Assembly (NCBI RefSeq): GCF_900963305.1
Contig: NC_042531.1
Span: 630,001 to 694,000 of the forward strand
Length of the DNA: 64,000 nt
DNA from: Echeneis naucrates
Taxonomy: Eukaryota > Chordata > Actinopteri > Carangiformes > Echeneidae
Direction: 5' to 3'
Made by a program: the position numbers and the translations under genes. A model generated the notes under the pieces. That model was not told where the DNA came from, did not search any database, and was given only the letters and a program-made list of their open reading frames with translations. The stretch's first letter is position 1, and each line of letters opens with the position of its first letter. Positions 37,686-48,083 of the stretch are shown in pieces.

Positions 37686-38368
37686 TGACACACTTCAGTA
37701 CTCAAGTTTAACAGCTAGGCTACATTTTTCAAAGCAGCCAGAGGCTTGCCTTAATTAGCCAACATTACACAAAGCTAATGCTAACTTGCGTGTGTGGTGC
37801 AAGACAACTGAGTTGTTGTCGTTGTTGTTGTTAGCCTAAGACAAATTATCCATCATTCACTTTCTGCTCTCACCTCGTCCTGACTTAGTTGTCAGTTCGG
37901 TAGGTGGTGCTGTGCCAGATAACAGCCGCCGTCCGTTTACAGAGAACGAACTTCAGCCGGAGATAAAACGGACATTTAGATTTCATCCTGGCCGGACGGA
38001 CACCTGGATCCGGTGGAGGCTCAGTGAGGCGGGAGAACAGCAGCGGCAAGAAGAGCTTGCCGCCATCTTAGCTTTTTGAATTAGTCCTGATGCTGGTGCC
38101 GGACCGACGAACCTCCAGAATGAAGAAACCGGAATATACACCTCAGGACCCTGAGTTGGACCGTCAGAAACGGATTATAAACATCAGGACTCAGAACCAG
38201 GAACCGGCCCAGGGACCGGAGCAGAACCCGGGACAGGACCAGGAGACTCTTTAAGGAAGATCGAGGTGTGTGTCTGTGTGTCAGTACCTGTCATGGTTCT
38301 GACTGTTTTACACTTTGTGTGTTTAATCCTAATCTGTGTTGTTTCGGATGAATTAGCTGTCTCTTGTA

Positions 38369-38640
38369 GACCAGCGGTCCCGAACCACTGGGCTCATTGG
38401 GTGATTTGGTTCTCATGTGACCGGTACCGGTCCGTGGGTCATTTGGTTCCGGGCCGCAAAAGACTGATGAAAAAATAATAATTTTATTGATTATCAGAGT
38501 CTGAATGATGTTTTTTTAATGACCAGTTATTTCCGTCCACTCCTCTGGACACAGGGCAAAACGGTCATCACCTGGTGCAGTCCATGAAAAATGAAGCCCA
38601 CAAGTTAGCAAAATGAGAAAAAGAGATTAGAGTTGAGATT
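38369..38640 (+). mobile_element. hAT-type DNA transposon fragment
   Basis: Begins GACCAGCGGTCCCGAACCAC and carries ACCGGTACCGGTCCGTGGGT and CCGGGCCGCAAAAG, the hallmark end of widespread vertebrate hAT-type non-autonomous repeats. It has no transposase and no clear second end. It is present only in duplication unit A. Confidence 0.55.
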
Positions 38641-39646
38641 TATCCCTCCAGGTGATTCTCCCCACTGAGCCCTCTGCATCATGAGGCCACAGGCCTCTCC
38701 TGTTTATTCACTGTACTCATTCCTCTAACATTATTATTTACAAAACCTTGTATGTGCACCTGGTTGGTGCCAATCAGCAAATCAGTAAGTGAAATATGAA
38801 TGTGCAGATTTTGCACTCTTAATGTTCCTCATTGAAAATAGGCCGAATCTATCGGTACATATTAAACCTGTGATCAATAATGTAACCCCTGTCAGTATGT
38901 ATCTGTACTGAATGAACATGCAGATTACAATTAAAATGTAACTAAGAAGAATAATTTCAAGATGTTGGTTAATCTGACTTTAACTAGATATTGACCCAAA
39001 AACCCATGTTGTTATTTGATGGAAGAACTTAGAATCACTTTAAAAAGACTGGCACAAGAAGATGAAACAGAAATATCACAGGACATGAAAGTGTGAACGT
39101 ACTGCAAATACCACTACACGTCTCAACCAACCAGATCGACACAAAGATAGTAGAAATGCTTCATTTTTCACTGATGAATGAAAAGGATCAGAGCTCAGTA
39201 CAGTGCTCAGTGTATCGTGATACGTACTGAAAGGCCATCATGTGACCCACAGATCGGGGTGTGTGCTTGTGGTTCTCTACTCAGAATTCAGGTTTTCTTT
39301 GTCACCCATCTGTGACTTTATCCATCCATCATCTGTCCTGTTCATCCATGCAAGGATGATGGTGAGGCCCTTTCACTCTTTGAGTGTAGACACACAACTT
39401 GGATCTTGGCGTCTTTGAACTGTGGGAGGCAGCTGGACTACCTGGAAGGTTCAAACCTTTGAACCCATCCTGTTTGTTTGTTCTAGTTATTCTAGACATG
39501 TGGCTGCAGGAATACTTATAGGAGGAAACTAAAATTGATGTAATTAGAGTTTAACAAAGTTACAGTAGAAAGGCAAACCAAAGATGAGCTGTCCTTTTAC
39601 TTGTTCCACTTGAAACTCATGGTTGTTGCTGTAACTATGACGAACC

Positions 39647-39700
39647 CCTGGGGCCTTTCTCTGGAGTTTCCATGTTCTCCCTGGGCCTGATTCCCTGTGG
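39647..39700 (+). mobile_element. SINE body fragment
   Basis: GGGGCCTTTCTCTGGAGTTT, then CATGTTCTCCCTGGGCCTG, matches the body of the same fish SINE class without its tRNA-like head. It is duplicated at 46037-46090. Confidence 0.5.
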
Positions 39701-40172
39701 ATCGTAATGTCGGAAGGTTCAGACAACAAACATTTGAAGTTGTTCCGTTCTGATACTGAAAAGATTCAGGAGAGTGATCCAGAGTAACTGTACATATGCA
39801 ATGAATGCTTTATTCATGAAATGATCCAATCGGCAACAGCAGCAGTGAAGTGGTTGTTGGTATCACACAGGCTGATTTCAGTGTTTCACTCAGAACAATC
39901 AGTTCAGATTAATCTTTCGTTGATCTATAGATTGTGAATGCTCCATCCAACTACACAGTATCTTAAAAAAAAAAAAAAATCTCTAAAGAGTCAGCATGTG
40001 CAGCGATCGAGGAGCAAAAGGCTTCAAATGTTGGTAGTTATTTTAGCTAATAATGAGTACGAACCTCATCAATACAGGCAAAGGCAATGACAGTAAATTC
40101 ATAACAGTAAAGTAAAATACTTTAAATATGCAACAATATGTACATTAAATACAGATGAGTGATTCACATGGA

Positions 40173-41126
40173 TCATTTCAGAAGAACTGAGTTAATGCAG
40201 CCGATGATTTTGGCTGGACTGAACAGCCTTTTGAGGTGTTTGGAGATTTCTTTCATTTTGAGTCCGTATATCAGTGGATTAAACAGAGGATGATACAGAA
40301 CTATTTGTACAGTCATTATTAAACGTGCAATTTTTGGAAAGTTGGATTCTACTCGAGCTATTGTGATGTCGTACACACTTAAACAGGAAAAACTGACTAA
40401 AACCAACAGGTGAGGTAAACAGGTCTCTGCAGCCTTTTTCCTGACTTCTTTACAACTTCTATAAGAAATGATCAGAATCTTTGTATACGTGAAAACAATA
40501 AAAAGAGACGGAAATATTGCAAGATCTAACATCGCAATAACACCGAACACAGTGATTAAACTCGATCTTACACATAAAACTTTATAAATGGAATTGTTGC
40601 AAAATATTCCTTTTAAAGTTAAGTTGCACAGTTTAGCCTCAGCAATCGCTATTGATGGAACTGCAATATGACAGGCAGGTACAAGCCAAGCTAATACCAG
40701 GAAAACAACAACAGTGTCTTTTCTCATGATGGTCGGATACTGCAGAGGTTTACAGATCGACACATATCTGTCAAAGGCCATGGCCGACAACAGGAAGAAC
40801 TCTGTACTGCCTAAAAAGTAAAATATAAAAAACTGAAAGACACAGGCTGAATAAGAAATGACCTGTTTCTCTGATATAAAGTCGATCAGAAGTTTGGGGT
40901 AAACAGCAGAGCTATAAAGAACACAGTTCAACAGCAGAGCTGCAATGAAAATGTACATGGGCTCATGGAGGTTTCTGTGAGTTATGATGAGATAAACAAT
41001 AGTTAAGTTTGTGCAGATTATTAAAATATAAACGATAAACATGATCGAGAAATAAACATATCTGTATTTCTTAACCTCCACATACCCACCAAGAGTTAAG
41101 TATGTAACATTGAACTCATCATCCAT
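40173..41126 (-). CDS. Odorant receptor, intact, OR-3 (unit A)
   Basis: Single-exon receptor of 317 residues, starting MDDEFNVTYLTLGGYVEV. It has LHEPMYIFIAALLLN, the variant DRY box MAFDRYVSICKPLQY (Phe for the usual Tyr), KAAETCLPHLLVL and PLFNPLIYGLK. The C-terminal tail is about nine residues longer than in the other cluster members (ends INSVLLK). It is the near-identical partner of OR-5 at an offset of 6390 bases; the differences cluster in TM5 and TM6. It faces OR-2 tail to tail. Its upstream element (41341-41361) has diverged. Confidence 0.93.
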   Translation of the reverse strand: MDDEFNVTYLTLGGYVEVKKYRYVYFSIMFIVYILIICTNLTIVYLIITHRNLHEPMYIFIAALLLNCVLYSSAVYPKLLIDFISEKQVISYSACVFQFFIFYFLGSTEFFLLSAMAFDRYVSICKPLQYPTIMRKDTVVVFLVLAWLVPACHIAVPSIAIAEAKLCNLTLKGIFCNNSIYKVLCVRSSLITVFGVIAMLDLAIFPSLFIVFTYTKILIISYRSCKEVRKKAAETCLPHLLVLVSFSCLSVYDITIARVESNFPKIARLIMTVQIVLYHPLFNPLIYGLKMKEISKHLKRLFSPAKIIGCINSVLLK

Positions 41127-41340
41127 GAATTATTTGGAAAATGAAATGTTAAGAATTAAAACAGGAAGGTAAAGGTAAATAACCAAGCACATTAATAACA
41201 AGAATTCAAGAAATAAGTCAAACGATTCTCGCCACACCGACATATAACCTTCACTGTGTGATGTTCCTCAGTCACAGACACCAAACCAAACCCAGAGAGA
41301 ACAGTCAGAGTCTGTCGGTACTTTATCTGATCTGGTTCAG

Positions 41341-41361
41341 CCTCTAAGGATCTTCTCAGAC
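41341..41361 (-). promoter_or_regulatory. Diverged odorant-receptor upstream element (OR-3)
   Basis: Minus strand reads TCTGAGAAGATCCTTAGAGG, followed by GGCTGAAC and CAGATAAAG. The order matches the shared element plus TATA-like box, but with several changes. It lies about 215 bases from the ATG. Confidence 0.4.
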
Positions 41362-41633
41362 TCTCCATCAACAGGGGTTTGATGGTGAGATCAGCAGTGT
41401 AAACTGCTTTTATTACATTGTGCCTCACTTTTCTTTTTTGGAAACTTGTTGTGAAGTTCCTCAGAAACTTAAGCTAGTACCAGCTACAACCAAGCTGACA
41501 AGAAAAGCATAGTTGAACATTTGGAGTCAATTTGAAGAAATAGCTTCATGGTGTAAAATCTTTATCACTGTGAGACATATTTAGAGTTGGATTAACATTT
41601 GTACAGAAAGGCAGCCCAAAAACATAAACTCTC

Positions 41634-42193
41634 TGGCCCTCCGTCCCTGGCTGCCTGTGGCCCTTTAGCCCTCGGGCCCTGGATGCCTGTGGCCCTTTAG
41701 CCCTCGGGCCCTGGATGCCTGTGGCCCTTTAGCCCTCGGGCCCTGGCTGCTTGTGGCCCTTTAGCCCTCGGGCCCTGGATGCCTGTGGCCCTTTAGCCCT
41801 CGGGCCCTGGATGCCTGTGGCCCTTTAGCCCTCGGGCCCTGGCTGCCTGTGGCCCTTTAGCCCTCTGGCCCTGGCTGCTTGTGGCCCTTTAGCCCTCGGG
41901 CCCTGGCTGCCTGTGGCCCTTTAGCCCTCGGGCCCTGGATGCCTGTGGCCCTTTAGCCCTCGGGCCCTGGATGCCTGTGGCCCTTTAGCCCTCGGGCCCT
42001 GGCTGCCTGTGGCCCTTTAGCCCTCTGGCCCTGGCTGCGTGTGGCCCTTTAGCCCTCGGGCCCTGGATGCCTGTGGCCCTTTAGCCCTCGGGCCCTGGAT
42101 GCCTGTGGCCCTTTAGCCCTCGGGCCCTGGATGCCTGTGGCCCTTTAGCCCTCGGGCCCTGGATGCCTGTGGCCCTTTAGCTCTCGGGCCCTG
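41634..42193. repeat. 32-base minisatellite between duplication units
   Basis: About 17 head-to-tail units with core CCTGTGGCCCTTTAGCCC; the main variants are GGATG/GGCTG and CTCGG/CTCTG. It sits exactly in the unique stretch separating unit A from unit B. Units are contiguous without spacers, so it is not a CRISPR. Confidence 0.95.
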
Positions 42194-42344
42194 GGAACAT
42201 GTAAACATTCTTTGTCAACAGGCTCTCAATTTAAACGAGCTGCAACGGCCGACATAACCGCTGATATGAATGAATGATATTCATTCTTCAGCTTCTACCT
42301 CTTATCGATTTCTGAGTTGTTGGAGCCGATCCCAGCTCCAAAAT

Positions 42345-42396
42345 GGTCGGTGCTGTTGCCCCACAAAAATAAGGTTGTGGGGCAACAGAAGTGACC
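42345..42396. repeat. Imperfect inverted repeat, loop flipped relative to unit A
   Basis: Arms at 42345-42366 and 42375-42396; the loop AAATAAGG is the exact reverse complement of the unit A loop. The left arm has a few mismatches near its outer end, unlike the perfect arms in unit A. Confidence 0.95.
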
Positions 42397-43324
42397 ACTA
42401 TGCCACCGTGCTGCCCGATATGAATATCATTAAGAAGACTATAAAGTGTGTATGAAGTGAAACAAGCTTCCTGTAAACCTGAATGAGATGAACACTAAAA
42501 GACAACAGGAAACTAGTCATTGCATTTCTGTAACATACTTTAGTAAAAGAAGCAGAACCAGGCCTCGAGGCCGCAGATGAGAAATGGTGTAGAAAGGTTT
42601 TTGAAGTGAGGTTACTTTGAAATAATCCGGACACATGGAAGGACTGAAGCTTCAGCAGGAGGTGAGCTTGGTAAGAGTGAAACACTACATCTATTCCAGT
42701 GTTGCAGGGAGTTCAGGTAAAATGGCCCACCTTCAGTGGAGGTAAGGTGGAGAGTCAAAGGTGTTACAGAGGAAAGACTCAGGAGAAATGAGTCTGAAGA
42801 TTTTCTTTGGGTTCACTCAGTGAACGGACCCCCCATTGGGACGGCCTTGTTGGCAGACAACCTTTTCTGGAGGAACACAGTGTCCAGGGTGGAAGTCAGC
42901 AAGACCTGGAAGTATCTGTGAAGTATTCCAGGCTTTGATTTGATTGGGGTGACCCTTGGTGGAGGCCGATGAGTCGCAGAGTGAGGTTGACGTATTCTGG
43001 ATGTTTTATACTTCCATGCTGGGAAGTGATCTGCATATTCAGATGCATCTGGAGGGAGTTTATGGACATTATTTTAAATATTGTTCATCAAGGTTTGAAC
43101 AGGTCATGTTTGTAAAAGAGAATAAGTTCTCAGACAATTTACCTGGTAAAGTAAAAGAAAAAAAGATATGTGGTTCTTTCTTCATAAGACAAAGAGACAT
43201 AAAAGCTTTGTTAAAAACTGTAATGTTGTCCTGAGGACTGTTGTGATGTCACACTGGGCTGTGACTGGAGGCCTCCAGGGTTTGATGAAGGTCTTTACAT
43301 GTTACAATCTATTCCAAAGGAAAG

Positions 43325-43344
43325 TTTAATGAGATCCATGGAGG
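43325..43344 (+). promoter_or_regulatory. Shared odorant-receptor upstream element (OR-4)
   Basis: TTTAATGAGATCCATGGAGG with the same downstream TATAAAA as unit A; 195 bases before the OR-4 ATG. Confidence 0.6.
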
Positions 43345-43539
43345 CTGAAGCAATATTATAAAACTTTCCACAGACTTTATCAGTTGACTTTCTGACTGTT
43401 GAGATGAACCATCATCAGGTTCAGTATCAGTGAATGAATGACACTCTCAGGCTGATTTTTGGAATATTGGGAAAGTCAGAGTCCTTTTTACTTTTCACTC
43501 ATGTTTATTGTTTTACTTGGCATCGATTAGACTCGATTA

Positions 43540-44466
43540 ATGGATGATGAATATAATGTGACATATATAACTCTTACTGGACATGTGGATGTTCATAAAC
43601 ACAGATATCTTTATTTCTTTATCTTGTTTACAGTTTATATTCTAATAATCTGCTGTAATTTCACCATTGTGGTTCTTATTTGGATCCACAGAAACCTCCA
43701 TGAGCCCATGTATGTTTTCATTGCAGCTTTGTTGATCAACTCTGTTCTGTTCAGCTCTAATATCTACCCAAAGTTGTTAATAGACTTTTTATCAGAGAAA
43801 CAGGTCATTTCTTATTCAGCCTGTCTCCTTCAGTTTCATGTATTCTACTCTTTAGCTGGTTCAGAGTTCTTGCTGTTGTCGGCCATGGCCTACGACAGGT
43901 ATGTGTCCATCAGTAAACCTCTGCAGTATCCGACCATCATGAGGAAAACTACTGTGATTGTCTTTCTGATTTTATCTTGGCTCATACCTGCCTGTCATAT
44001 TACAGTTCTTGCTGTAATCAGTTTGAATATGAAACTTTGTCATTTCATGTTAAATGGAATTTTTTGCAATAACTCTCTTTATACTCTTCACTGTGTAATT
44101 TCAAGGTCACGGTCTATATTTGGTATTGTTGCCATTATTTTGATTGGCCTTCTTCCTCTGCTTTTCATTCTGTTCACATACACCAGGATTCTGGTCATCT
44201 CCTACAGAAGCTGTAAAGCTGTCAAGAAAAAAGCAGCTCAGACGTGTTTACCTCACCTGCTGGTTTTAATCAGCTTCTCCTGTTTATGTGCGTATGATAT
44301 TATTATAGTTAGAGTCGGCTCAGAGTTTCCTCAAACTGCTCGTTTCATCATGACTTTACAGGCGATTCTGTACCATCCTCTGTTTAATCCAATTATTTAT
44401 GGACTGAAAATGAAGGAAATCTCTAAACACCTGAAGAGGCTGCTCTGTCAAACCAAAAGGACGTGA
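43540..44466 (+). CDS. Odorant receptor, intact, OR-4 (unit B)
   Basis: Single-exon receptor of 308 residues, duplicate of OR-2 at an offset of 7609 bases. It keeps the glycosylation site, LHEPMYVFIAALL, KAAQTCLPHLLVL and PLFNPIIYGLK. The motif after DRY reads YVSISKPLQYP: the cysteine present in every other intact receptor here is serine. It also has Leu for Pro in TM4. No stop or frameshift is seen, so it is scored as functional on sequence alone. Ligand unknown. Confidence 0.92.
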   Translation: MDDEYNVTYITLTGHVDVHKHRYLYFFILFTVYILIICCNFTIVVLIWIHRNLHEPMYVFIAALLINSVLFSSNIYPKLLIDFLSEKQVISYSACLLQFHVFYSLAGSEFLLLSAMAYDRYVSISKPLQYPTIMRKTTVIVFLILSWLIPACHITVLAVISLNMKLCHFMLNGIFCNNSLYTLHCVISRSRSIFGIVAIILIGLLPLLFILFTYTRILVISYRSCKAVKKKAAQTCLPHLLVLISFSCLCAYDIIIVRVGSEFPQTARFIMTLQAILYHPLFNPIIYGLKMKEISKHLKRLLCQTKRT

Positions 44467-46562
44467 TGTATTAAAATGATTAAAATGATGTTAGCCATTT
44501 CTTCTGTTGTGGTGATAGGGGGGGGGTAAGTGGGTTTACATTCTGTAGTCATCTTAATTCATCCACAAATATTGTAGTTTCTAATTTCTTTATGAGGTTT
44601 GTGGTTTGATCCCCATCTCTTCCAGTACAGTATACCAATTATTCTGAACCTGACTGATACCAAACTGGTGATTCGATGTGTGAAGTGGTCGATAAGACTA
44701 GAAAGGTTTGATGTAAATAGTTTCATTGGTTCCATCATGATCTAGTTCTCAAACCAATTGTTTCCACAAAGGGCAACACAAAGGACAACAAACACGGAAA
44801 TTGATGGGGTAAGAAATAAACCAATATCAACAGCTTCAGGTGTGATCCTGTGAACCCGCTCGCAGCAGCTCAGTCAACAGACACACCTGTTCTACAGGTA
44901 GAGCAGTCTCAGCCCTGCACTCAATAACACGTTCCTCTCACTGACTTTTTCATATGTATGTAAAAACAACAATATGTGCTTACTATAATGATGGACAGTG
45001 ACTAAAATGTATGATCTGTGAAAAGCACATAGATTAAATGTTTAACGTATCTACAACTGCTTACAGCCACAAATTACGCCCATTATAAATTTGACATGCG
45101 CAGTTCACCCTTCCATCCCACTGCCGAGGACATTGGGAGGCGGGGCTTATTCCTGCCGCCATCATTATTCTGTAAATGACAGTGAGGCCTTGTGTTTGTT
45201 CTAAACATAGACACAGAAAGGCCCCAGGCCGGGAATCGAACCCACGATTAAAATAATAATATGCCAATTGGTTGTGTGGCCATTCATAACGAGGTGACAC
45301 ACTTCAGTACTCAAGTTTAACAGCTAGGCTACATTTTTCAAAGCAGCCAGAGGCTTGCCTTAATTAGCCAACATTACACAAAGCTAATGCTAACTTGCGT
45401 GTGTGGTGCAAGACAACTGAGTTGTTGTTGTTGTTGTTGTTAGCCTAAGACAAATTATCCATCATTCACTTTCTGCTCTCACCTCGTCCTGACTTAGTTG
45501 TCAGTTCGGTAGGTGGTGCTGTGCCAGATAACAGCCGCCGTCCGTTTACAGAGAACGAACTTCAGCCTGAGGTTGAGGACGGACATTTAGCCTGCTGCCG
45601 TTAGCCGGAGATAAAACGGACATTTAGCCCAGGGATCCACAGATCAGGGTGTGTGCTTGTGGTTCTCTACTCAGAATTCAGGTTTTCTTTGTCACCCATC
45701 TGTGACTTTATCCATCCATCATCTGTCCTGTTCATCCATGCAAGGATGATGGTGAGGCCCTTTCACTCTTTGAGTGTAGACACACAACTTGGATCTTGGC
45801 GTCTTTGAACTGTGGGAGGCAGCTGGACTACCTGGAAGGTTCAAACCTTTGAACCCATCCTGTTTGTTTGTTCTAGTTATTCTAGACATGTGGCTGCAGG
45901 AATACTTATAGGAGGAAACTAAAATTGATGTAATTAGAGTTTAACAAAGTTACAGTAGAAAGGCAAACCAAAGATGAGCTGTCCATTTACTTGTTCCACT
46001 TGAAACTCATGGTTGTTGCTGTAACTATGACGAACCCCTGGGGCCTTTCTCTGGAGTTTCCATGTTCTCCCTGGGCCTGATTCCCTGTGGATCGTAATGT
46101 CGGAAGGTTCAGACAACAAACATTTGAAGTTGTTCCGTTCTGATACTGAAAAGATTCAGGAGAGTGATCCAGAGTAACTGTACATATGCAATGAATGCTT
46201 TATTCATGAAATGATCCAATCGGCAACAGCAGCAGTGAAGTGGTTGTTGGTATCACACAGGCTGATTTCAGTGTTTCACTCAGAACAATCAGTTCAGATT
46301 AATCTTTCGTTGATCTATAGATTGTGAATGCTCCATCCAACTACACAGTATCTTAAAAAAAAAAAAAAATCTCTAAAGAGTCAGCATGTGCAGCGATCGA
46401 GGAGCAAAAGGCTTCAAATGTTGGTAGTTATTTTAGCTAATAATGAGTACGAACCTCATCAATACAGGCAAAGGCAATGACAGTAAATTCATAACAGTAA
46501 AGTAAAATACTTTAAATATGCAACAATATGTACATTAAATACAGATGAGTGATTCACATGGA
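44467..46562. other. Interval between OR-4 and OR-5
   Basis: Counterpart of 36858-40172 without its central 1.2 kb. It holds the duplicated SINE pieces (45210-45294 and 46037-46090). Around 45567-45625 a short stretch containing GACGGACATTTAGCC is repeated, forming a rearranged junction not present in unit A. Confidence 0.55.
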
Positions 46563-47516
46563 TCATTTCAGAAGAACTGAGTTAATGCAGCCGATGATTT
46601 TGGCTGGACTGAACAGCCTTTTGAGGTGTTTGGAGATTTCTTTCATTTTGAGTCCGTATATCAGTGGATTAAACAGAGGATGATACAGAACTATTTGTAC
46701 AGTCATTATTAAACGTGCAATTTTTGGAAAGTTGGATTCTACTCGAGCTATTGTGACGTCGTACACACTTAAACAGGAACAACTGACTAAAACCAACAGG
46801 TGAGGTAAACAGGTCTCTGCAGCCTTTTTCCTGACTTCTTTACAACTTCTATAAGAAATGATCAGAATCTTTGTATACGTGAAAACAATAAAAAGAGACG
46901 GAAATATTACAAGATCTAACATCGCAAGAACACCGAACACAGTGATTAAACTCGATCTTACACATGGAACTTTGTAAAGGGAATTGTTGCAAAATATTCC
47001 TTTTAAAGTTAAGTTGCACAGTTTAGCCTCAGCAATCGCTATTGAGGGAACTGCAATATGACAGGCAGGTACAAGCCAAGCTAATACCAGGAAAACAACA
47101 ACAGTGTCTTTTCTCATGATGGTCGGATACTGCAGAGGTTTACAGATCGACACATATCTGTCAAAGGCCATGGCCGACAACAGGAAGAACTCTGTACTGC
47201 CTAAAAAGTAAAATATAAAAAACTGAAAGACACAGGCTGAATAAGAAATGACCTGTTTCTCTGATATAAAGTCGATCAGAAGTTTGGGGTAAACAGCAGA
47301 GCTATAAAGAACACAGTTCAACAGCAGAGCTGCAATGAAAATGTACATGGGCTCATGGAGGTTTCTGTGAGTTATGATGAGATAAACAATAGTTAAGTTT
47401 GTGCAGATTATTAAAATATAAACGATAAACATGATCGAGAAATAAACATATCTGTATTTCTTAACCTCCACATACCCACCAAGAGTTAAGTATGTAACAT
47501 TGAACTCATCATCCAT
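46563..47516 (-). CDS. Odorant receptor, intact, OR-5 (unit B)
   Basis: Single-exon receptor of 317 residues, duplicate of OR-3. It has the same variant MAFDRYVSICKPLQY, LHEPMY and PLFNPLIYGLK. Differences from OR-3 are confined to about residues 180-260 (SLYKVPC for SIYKVLC, GVLAML for GVIAML, LVIF for LAIF, VSCSC for VSFSC, YDVT for YDIT), that is the second extracellular loop through TM6. The rest is unchanged. The clustering could mean relaxed or directed change near the binding pocket, or conversion from another gene. Confidence 0.92.
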   Translation of the reverse strand: MDDEFNVTYLTLGGYVEVKKYRYVYFSIMFIVYILIICTNLTIVYLIITHRNLHEPMYIFIAALLLNCVLYSSAVYPKLLIDFISEKQVISYSACVFQFFIFYFLGSTEFFLLSAMAFDRYVSICKPLQYPTIMRKDTVVVFLVLAWLVPACHIAVPSIAIAEAKLCNLTLKGIFCNNSLYKVPCVRSSLITVFGVLAMLDLVIFPSLFIVFTYTKILIISYRSCKEVRKKAAETCLPHLLVLVSCSCLSVYDVTIARVESNFPKIARLIMTVQIVLYHPLFNPLIYGLKMKEISKHLKRLFSPAKIIGCINSVLLK

Positions 47517-47730
47517 GAATTATTTGGAAAATGAAATGTTAAGAATTAAAACAGGAAGGTAAAGGTAAATAACCAAGCACATTAATAACAAGAATTCAAG
47601 AAATAAGTCAAACGATTCTCGCCACACCGACATATAACCTTCACTGTGTGATGTTCCTCAGTCACAGACACCAAACCAAACCCAGAGAGAACAGTCAGAG
47701 TCTGTCGGTACTTTATCTGATCTGGTTCAG

Positions 47731-47751
47731 CCTCTAAGGATCTTCTCAGAC
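47731..47751 (-). promoter_or_regulatory. Diverged odorant-receptor upstream element (OR-5)
   Basis: Identical to the OR-3 version (minus strand TCTGAGAAGATCCTTAGAGG), at the same distance from the ATG. Confidence 0.4.
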
Positions 47752-48009
47752 TCTCCATCAACAGGGGTTTGATGGTGAGATCAGCAGTGTAAACTGCTTT
47801 TATTACATTGTGCCTCACTTTTCTTTTTTGGAAACTTGTTGTGAAGTTCCTCAGAAACTTAAGCTAGTACCAGCTACAACCAAGCTGACAAGAAAAGCTC
47901 TCGGACCCTTAAGTCAACGGTGTTGCTGGGCTTTGACTCAGGCCTTAGACCTAGATGGGAAAGTGAGACACGTGTCTCAATTCCCAATCCGTGTGTGTCT
48001 CTCTCTCAA

Positions 48010-48036
48010 TCAACCCAACCAGTCGTGGCAGATTGT
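48010..48036 (+). mobile_element. Possible fragment of a common fish repeat
   Basis: AACCCAACCAGTCGTGGCAG resembles the ACCCAACCGGTCGAGGCAGA string frequent in fish interspersed repeats. It lies between the end of unit B and the inverted receptor fragment, so it may mark the rearrangement junction. The family is not assigned. Confidence 0.3.
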
Positions 48037-48083
48037 GCCATAGACTGTCTCCTGTAACTGATCCTCTCTGACATATTGAGATT

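Larger units (their letters stand above)
36858..40172. other. Interval between OR-2 and OR-3, with repeat fragments
   Basis: No gene is supported. It holds SINE-like pieces (37601-37685, 39647-39700), a hAT-like fragment (38369-38640) and a GC-rich patch at about 37920-38260 with a CCGCCATCTT motif and a 44-codon open frame (38119-38253) that I do not recognise. The stretch 37990-39250 is missing from the second unit. Confidence 0.55.
34722..41508. repeat. Segmental duplication, unit A (OR-2 and OR-3)
   Basis: Near-identical to 42331-47898. Positions 34736 to about 37990 pair with the second unit at a constant offset of 7609 bases. Positions about 39260 to 41508 pair at an offset of 6390. 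Unit A therefore has about 1.2 kb (37990-39250) not found in unit B. Both units carry a plus-strand receptor followed by a minus-strand receptor. Confidence 0.95.
42331..47898. repeat. Segmental duplication, unit B (OR-4 and OR-5)
   Basis: Second copy of the unit at 34722-41508. Homology starts at GATCCCAGCTCCAAAATGG beside the hairpin and ends at CTGACAAGAAAAGC. The two copies then diverge abruptly. Confidence 0.95.

Noticed and set aside
37618-37690. Possible tRNA gene on the minus strand
   Set aside because: The B-box is good, but no acceptor stem or anticodon arm pairs, and the downstream GGGCCTTTCTGTGTC is SINE body.
37452-37691. 79-codon minus-strand frame, duplicated at 45061
   Set aside because: It runs through a SINE fragment (B-box GGTTCGATTCC) and is duplicated only with the unit.
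38119-38253. 44-codon open frame after a CCGCCATCTT motif in a GC-rich patch
   Set aside because: Too short, not recognised, absent from unit B; could be a promoter-like or transposon 5' piece, but unsupported.
41634-42193. Regular direct repeats resembling a CRISPR array
   Set aside because: Units are contiguous with no unique spacers, in a vertebrate genome: a minisatellite.
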